DNA of 64,000 bases from NCBI GenBank assembly GCA_951799425.1, contig OX637391.1, positions 45,975,069 to 46,039,068 of the forward strand, read 5' to 3'. Below the pieces are notes generated by a model. It ran no database searches, had not been told where the DNA came from, and saw only the letters and a program-made list of their open reading frames with translations. Every line of letters begins with the position of its first letter. Position 1 is the stretch's first letter. This document shows, piece after piece, positions 59,874-64,000 of the stretch. Source of the stretch: Ilex aquifolium. Taxonomy: Eukaryota > Streptophyta > Magnoliopsida > Aquifoliales > Aquifoliaceae. The position numbers and the translations under genes were made by a program.

Positions 59874-59886
59874 GAAAATTCTAGAA
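59874..59886 (-). promoter_or_regulatory. Heat-shock element (GAA-nn-TTC-nn-GAA)
   Basis: GAAAATTCTAGAA is a perfect three-unit array of alternating GAA/TTC with 2-bp spacers, the binding site of trimeric heat-shock factor. It lies about 20 bp upstream of the TATA box of a DnaJ gene, where such sites typically work, so heat induction is the obvious inference. Confidence 0.75.
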
Positions 59887-59977
59887 CACTAGACAACTTT
59901 CCTCGTTTCTTCACCTTAGAAATGGTTTTTTCTTAATTTGTGTGAGGTCTCCTCTATAAGTCCACTATGGCGTCCTA

Positions 59978-60988
59978 GGGGCCGAGCCACCCTTGGACCA
60001 GGGTGGGCACGTGTCCTCTCAAATTTTTTTTTTGATATTAGATATATATTTTTTTAAATTAAATTTAAATATATTTAATTGTGTCCACCCCCAAATTTTT
60101 TTTTTATATTAGATATATATTTTTTAAAATAAAATTTAGACATATTTAATTATGTCCACCTTATTATTGTGTTATTGTGATATCGATTAAGATAAACGGC
60201 TACTTAAATAATAATTAATTTTTAAATAATGTTATTGGAACTAATACATTATGATATTAAATCTAATAGTGAGTTCCTACATTTAATAACGTTTATTATC
60301 CATCCAAAGGTCACAAACTATTGAGTTCCTACCAATTAAATTTTGAATTTTTTTTTGGTCAAGATATAAAATTAAATTTCGAATTAGATGCAATTACTAT
60401 TATTCTTAAATTTTTAGACACAAACATGTCTAAATAATTATTAGACATATCGCGATCATTTTTCTAAATTATAGGATTATTTTGTTATTGTATAGAAATG
60501 AGCGTATGTAATAAATTACAGGATAAAAAATGAAAGACTGTTATTACCATTTTGTATATAAAAAAAATTTATTTATTGATATAATTCATTTGTAATTCTT
60601 TTAAATGATAAACAATAATCAGATTCAATTGTACAATGATAATAATTAGTCTCATACGAAATTTTAATTAATTTACTTTTATTTTTTGTTTGTTCATTCC
60701 ATGCAAATCGTTTTTTAACAATTTATATTTAATGATTTTTTACGCATAATTATAATAAATATGAATTTATGAACTTTTGTGGTCAATTGAAAAAAAAAAT
60801 AAAAAATTTATTTAGATCTAATTTGACGACATAATTCAATGCACCCCTTTAATTGAAAGTAAATTTCATCTAACATTGAAATTTACAACTAAAATAACAG
60901 TTACATGGAATTAAGTCTATAACATTGATAAAAAAAATTAAAATTTATTAATGTGTCCACCCTAAAATAATTTTCTGACTCCGCCCCT
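59978..60988. mobile_element. hAT-like non-autonomous element
   Basis: Ends GGGGCCGAGCC and, reversed, AGGGGCGGAGTC, the (T/C)AGGGGCGGAGCC type common in plant hAT elements. It is flanked by GCGTCCTA (59970-59977) and GCGTGCTA (60989-60996), an 8-bp duplication with one mismatch. Inside are two tandem copies of a TTAGATATATATTTTT block near 60037 and 60110. No transposase. It lies about 90 bp upstream of the DnaJ heat-shock element. Confidence 0.75.
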
Positions 60989-61496
60989 GCGTGCTATACA
61001 GTATGTTGGCTAGTTGGAGTAAATACTAAATATTCAATTTAATGGTATTATTAGGTCATTATTATTTTTAGCGATGGTCTAATGTGTGAGCTTGTGTTTT
61101 GGTAATTCAAAAATCTCATGTTTAATTCTTGGGAAAATTTCATCCACAATCATTCTAGTTATGTCTAAATTTAATGACACTGTCTCCCGATTCTAAAACT
61201 TTACTGTATCCCTTTTAGTTTATACTTTCAAATCAAAGACAACTCATTAACGGTAATTTTTAACTCTGCCAGTACAAAAAGTAATGGTTTGATTATAAAT
61301 TTTTTTTAAATGTTAAAACTAAACTTCCTTATGTAAATATACTAAAATATATTCAACTATTTTCTCACTATATATACATTATACCCTTTTTGTTGTTGAA
61401 GGTAAAAAATGATATGGTGTTACTGAAAGGCACAGGGAACTGAAGTCAGTCATTCTTCTTCAACTCGTTTTCCATAGTGAACGATCACTACCTAAG

Positions 61497-61660
61497 TTGG
61501 TAAAAAAAATATTTTTTTTTATTTTTTTCTTGCAGATTTGTAAACGTTTTTCATGCAGATTTTTTAAAATTTTTTCATGCAATTTTTTTTTAATTTTTTT
61601 TTCATGCAGCTTTTTTAAATTTTTTTCATGCAAATTTTTTTTAATTTTTTTCTTCCATTT
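61497..61660. repeat. T-rich minisatellite (TTTTTTCATGCA unit, ~30 bp)
   Basis: TTTTTCATGCA followed by GATTTTTTAAAA-like sequence repeats four to five times. The reading frame over it (FFKFFSCKFF) is a repeat artefact. It lies inside the Mutator-like element. Confidence 0.8.
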
Positions 61661-61762
61661 TGTTATGTCAATATTTTGTAATGTATTATTATAGGATTGA
61701 TATCTTCTTCAACTGTTGGTGGAGACGGAGACAGAGACATAGGGGAGTGCATTGAAATTTAA

Positions 61763-61850
61763 ATTGATGGCATTAATTTAATAAAATTAAATATTAAATT
61801 GATGACATTAATTTGATAAAATTAAATATTAAATTGATGAATATAAAAGT
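61763..61850. repeat. Two-copy tandem repeat of about 40 bp
   Basis: TAAATTGATGRCATTAATTT followed by RATAAAATTAAATAT occurs twice in direct succession. Confidence 0.8.
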
Positions 61851-62144
61851 TAAAATAATAGAGCTAAAAATGAGTGTATTGAAATTTCAGAATGGGGAAT
61901 GGTATAGTTAAAGATAGATCTATTTATAGGGGGTGTCGTTGAAGTTATGTCTATTTACAAGGGGTGAATAAAATTTATCCTATAAAATATTTAGGGGTAT
62001 TTCTGTAAATTATCAATTGTCGTTAACGCCGTAACCTGACAAATACTGACAGGGGGTGACAGTGAAGTTTCAGAATTAGAAGGGGACGTCATTGAATTTA
62101 GACCTAATTACAAGGGGTGTAGATGAAATTTTTCCTTAATTCTT

Positions 62145-62509
62145 TCACACATTCCCAAGGGTTACTCATTTTTCTCCCTTTAGGGAGATGCTCTAATCCA
62201 ATTTAAATTACGATTGTTAATCGTTGAGCTCGAGAAAATAGTCAGCGCAAGGTTAGACACCCAGTAACCAACAAAAGAAAAAATCATGTCAGTATTATAA
62301 CATTATATCACTATTCAATAATAAAATACTAAATAGACAAGGTGAACCCCACATTTTTTTTCTTTTTTTTTTTGGTAAATAAAAAAATCACACTTTTTTG
62401 CATGTGAATAGTTATTTACTTTACATTGAGTGAGAGTGTGTAGTTATTATAATATATAGAGGGGTAGTTATTGATTTGTGCGGAATTCATTTACTTATTT
62501 GTTAACAAG
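62145..62509. other. Intergenic AT-rich sequence
   Basis: No gene or defined repeat seen. Confidence 0.4.
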
Positions 62510-63010
62510 GCCGACCCCAGAATACTTGAGGACATTGACAAAAAAATTTAGATGGGGCCCTAAATTATTTTTTGATGAGTGATTTATTTTTTTTAATTTT
62601 AAATATTTAATTCATATTTTTTAGTATGCACATTATTTAAGGTGGAAAATAATTTGTAAAATAAACACATTATATAATTGATAATATTAAGATTAAAATT
62701 AACACAAAACAGTTCAATAAAATAAAATTAAACAAATAGGCTAAAGTTATTGAGAATTTAGATAAAATGAGAGAATAGAGTCTTCTAATTTGTTATACAA
62801 AAATATAGTACGATCTTTATTTTTTCTTTTTGAATGTTCATATATCTATGATTTAAAAAAATATTGGTAAATTTTTTTTGATGGTTTCATGTAACATCCT
62901 AAAATTTTTTACATTCTTTTTAAGTAATATAATATTATTTTATGAGACATAGGCGAGTGGGGGCCCTAGACGACGGCCTCACTTGCCTAGTGGTGGAGTC
63001 AAACCTGTTT
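62510..63010. repeat. Possible decayed DNA-transposon remnant
   Basis: GGGGCCC-containing ends (GATGGGGCCCTAAAT near 62551 and GGGGGCCCTAGACG near 62958) enclose an AT-rich core. The ends are only loosely inverse, and no target duplication was found. Confidence 0.3.
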
Positions 63011-63580
63011 GTCAATATATTATTGAATGGTGATATCACCATTACATTGAATATTTTCTCGGATAGTTTGATGCGGTTTGCTATGGTATTGTTGGCGAGG
63101 TGGATGCCTAACAATTAGATGGATATGTGATAGTTTAGGGATTTTAGTTAGCAATATCTAATGTCAGAATTTATTTCTCGTCTTATTAAAATTTGCATAG
63201 TTCATATATTACTTATTTATAACTAAGAGTCATGCACATACGATACCTCCGTGCATATAAGAAATAAATGTAAAAGAGGAAAGAGATTGAAATTGAGAAA
63301 GCTAGATAGTTAAATATGGTCAGATAAAAAATTTAAGTGGTTATGTAGTTAAAAAGAAAATTATAAGTGGTTGTAAGCCTGTAACCAGTCACTAACCAGT
63401 CACTAACCAGAAGATAGGTGAACATCATAGAAAAGTAAATATTGAGTGGTTAAAAATCTACGCGAATGAGCTATGAAACAAGATTATTTGATATGAACGA
63501 TCTGTGTAGAGCTAAGTACGGTGTCTAAGCTACAAGGCTCGTGCTTGATAGAGCAAGTTAATGCTTAGGGAACTGGGGAA
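63011..63580. other. Intergenic sequence
   Basis: No supported gene. A short CCAGTCACTAA duplication lies near 63390. Confidence 0.4.
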
Positions 63581-64000
63581 AGGGGAGGATAACAAGATTA
63601 TAGTGGTTCACCGGCCTGAGCTCGGCTAGTCCACTCTGCAATGGAGTCTCTGTCTCCTCTCTTTCTTATTGATCAAGTTGAACGTGTTACAGTAGAATAC
63701 TCAGGGTATTAGGGTTTCTCTTTCTTCCTCTTTTCAATGGGGGCTTGCCCTCCTTTTTATAGCCTCATGCTTACCTCTAATTCGAAATCACCTCCTTTAT
63801 TGAAGGGATCGTGCCCTATCTTCATCTATAATCTCGGGGTTACCTAAACTTCTTATGGCTGGCTCCGAATGGCGAGTTCTTTGCCTTTTATCATGGGATC
63901 CTCTCCTTGGTTTTAGGAGAGGATCCTGGTTGACAACGGGTTTCTCGCCTTGGATTGGCTTAATTCCCATTACGAGGGTATCTGTTGTCATTTTGCTGCC
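63580..64000. mobile_element. LTR-like sequence running off the window
   Basis: The AGATTATAGTGGTTCACCGG block and following GTCCACTCTGCAATGGAGTC resemble the LTR-like remnant at 36370-36430. Further right a TTTTTATAGCC block resembles an LTR TATA region on the other strand. The 64-codon minus-strand frame at the edge is unrecognised. Confidence 0.4.

Larger units (their letters stand above)
61131..62135. mobile_element. Mutator-like non-autonomous element with perfect 9-bp duplication
   Basis: Begins GGGAAAATTTCATCCAC and ends, reversed, GGAAAAATTTCATCTAC. The inverted repeats extend about 80 bp (GTCTAAATTYAATGACR, AAACTTYACTGT). It is flanked by TTAATTCTT at 61122-61130 and 62136-62144. 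The 9-bp duplication and long TIRs indicate a MULE derivative. No transposase. Confidence 0.88.

Noticed and set aside
63797-63991. 64-codon minus-strand frame at the window edge
   Set aside because: Falls in LTR-like DNA and has no recognisable domain; too little sequence to call a gene.

Overview
The window is nuclear DNA of a flowering plant. The DNA is AT-rich, the genes that remain have plant-type introns and promoters, the proteins are plant families (ATL-type RING-H2 and a type-A DnaJ close to Arabidopsis J2/J3), and most of the sequence is Ty1/copia, Ty3/gypsy, Helitron, hAT-like, Mutator-like and PIF/Harbinger-like repeat. It looks like a eudicot; I cannot name the genus from sequence alone. 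Only two host loci look alive: an intronless ATL-type RING-H2 gene (21724-22215, minus) and a six-exon DnaJ gene (56492-59568, minus) with a heat-shock element and TATA box in front of it. A second ATL copy (49109-49633, minus) has a premature stop and is probably a pseudogene.

Layout. 1-21.5 kb is layered retroelement fossil. It holds a copia 3' part (245-1340), a gypsy LTR plus gag (1340-3400), a copia LTR interrupted by a hAT-like element that itself holds a solo LTR (3835-7820), a minus-strand gypsy with two LTRs (7830-13790), an Athila/Tat-like gypsy remnant carrying a MITE (13790-16540), and a very young copia whose two LTRs face each other (16761-21513). 21.5-24.1 kb holds ATL copy 1 and its upstream region. 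24763-35356 is one 10.6-kb structure: a 5.3-kb Helitron inserted, in opposite orientation, into a near-identical copy of itself, giving long inverted arms. 35.4-38.1 kb is mostly unannotated AT-rich DNA with a 161-bp MITE, an LTR-like remnant and a SINE-like unit. 38169-46018 is a nest of at least five layers (PIF/Harbinger-like MITE, hairpin MITEs, a gypsy solo LTR, a TIR element and a truncated copia). 47-49 kb holds a short Helitron and a Mutator-like MITE with a perfect 9-bp target duplication.

48.2-51.7 kb repeats the 21.6-24.1 kb unit: the ATL copy together with matching downstream and upstream DNA, so the two ATL loci come from a segmental duplication later pushed apart by about 25 kb of transposons. 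51.7-54.1 kb holds a TIR element with a minisatellite, a small MITE and another piece of the 7.8-13.8 kb gypsy family. 54.1-56.5 kb is intergenic. The DnaJ gene follows, then a hAT-like element (59978-60988), a Mutator-like element with perfect 9-bp duplication (61131-62135) and an LTR-like tail to the end.

Functionally the two intact genes are unrelated: a membrane-anchored ubiquitin ligase and a farnesylatable Hsp70 co-chaperone. No operon, CRISPR array, rRNA or convincing tRNA gene was seen. The most notable structures are the Helitron-within-Helitron palindrome, the copia element with face-to-face identical LTRs, the deep nests with readable target duplications, and short dyad-symmetric repeats just upstream of the TATA box in three unrelated LTRs.
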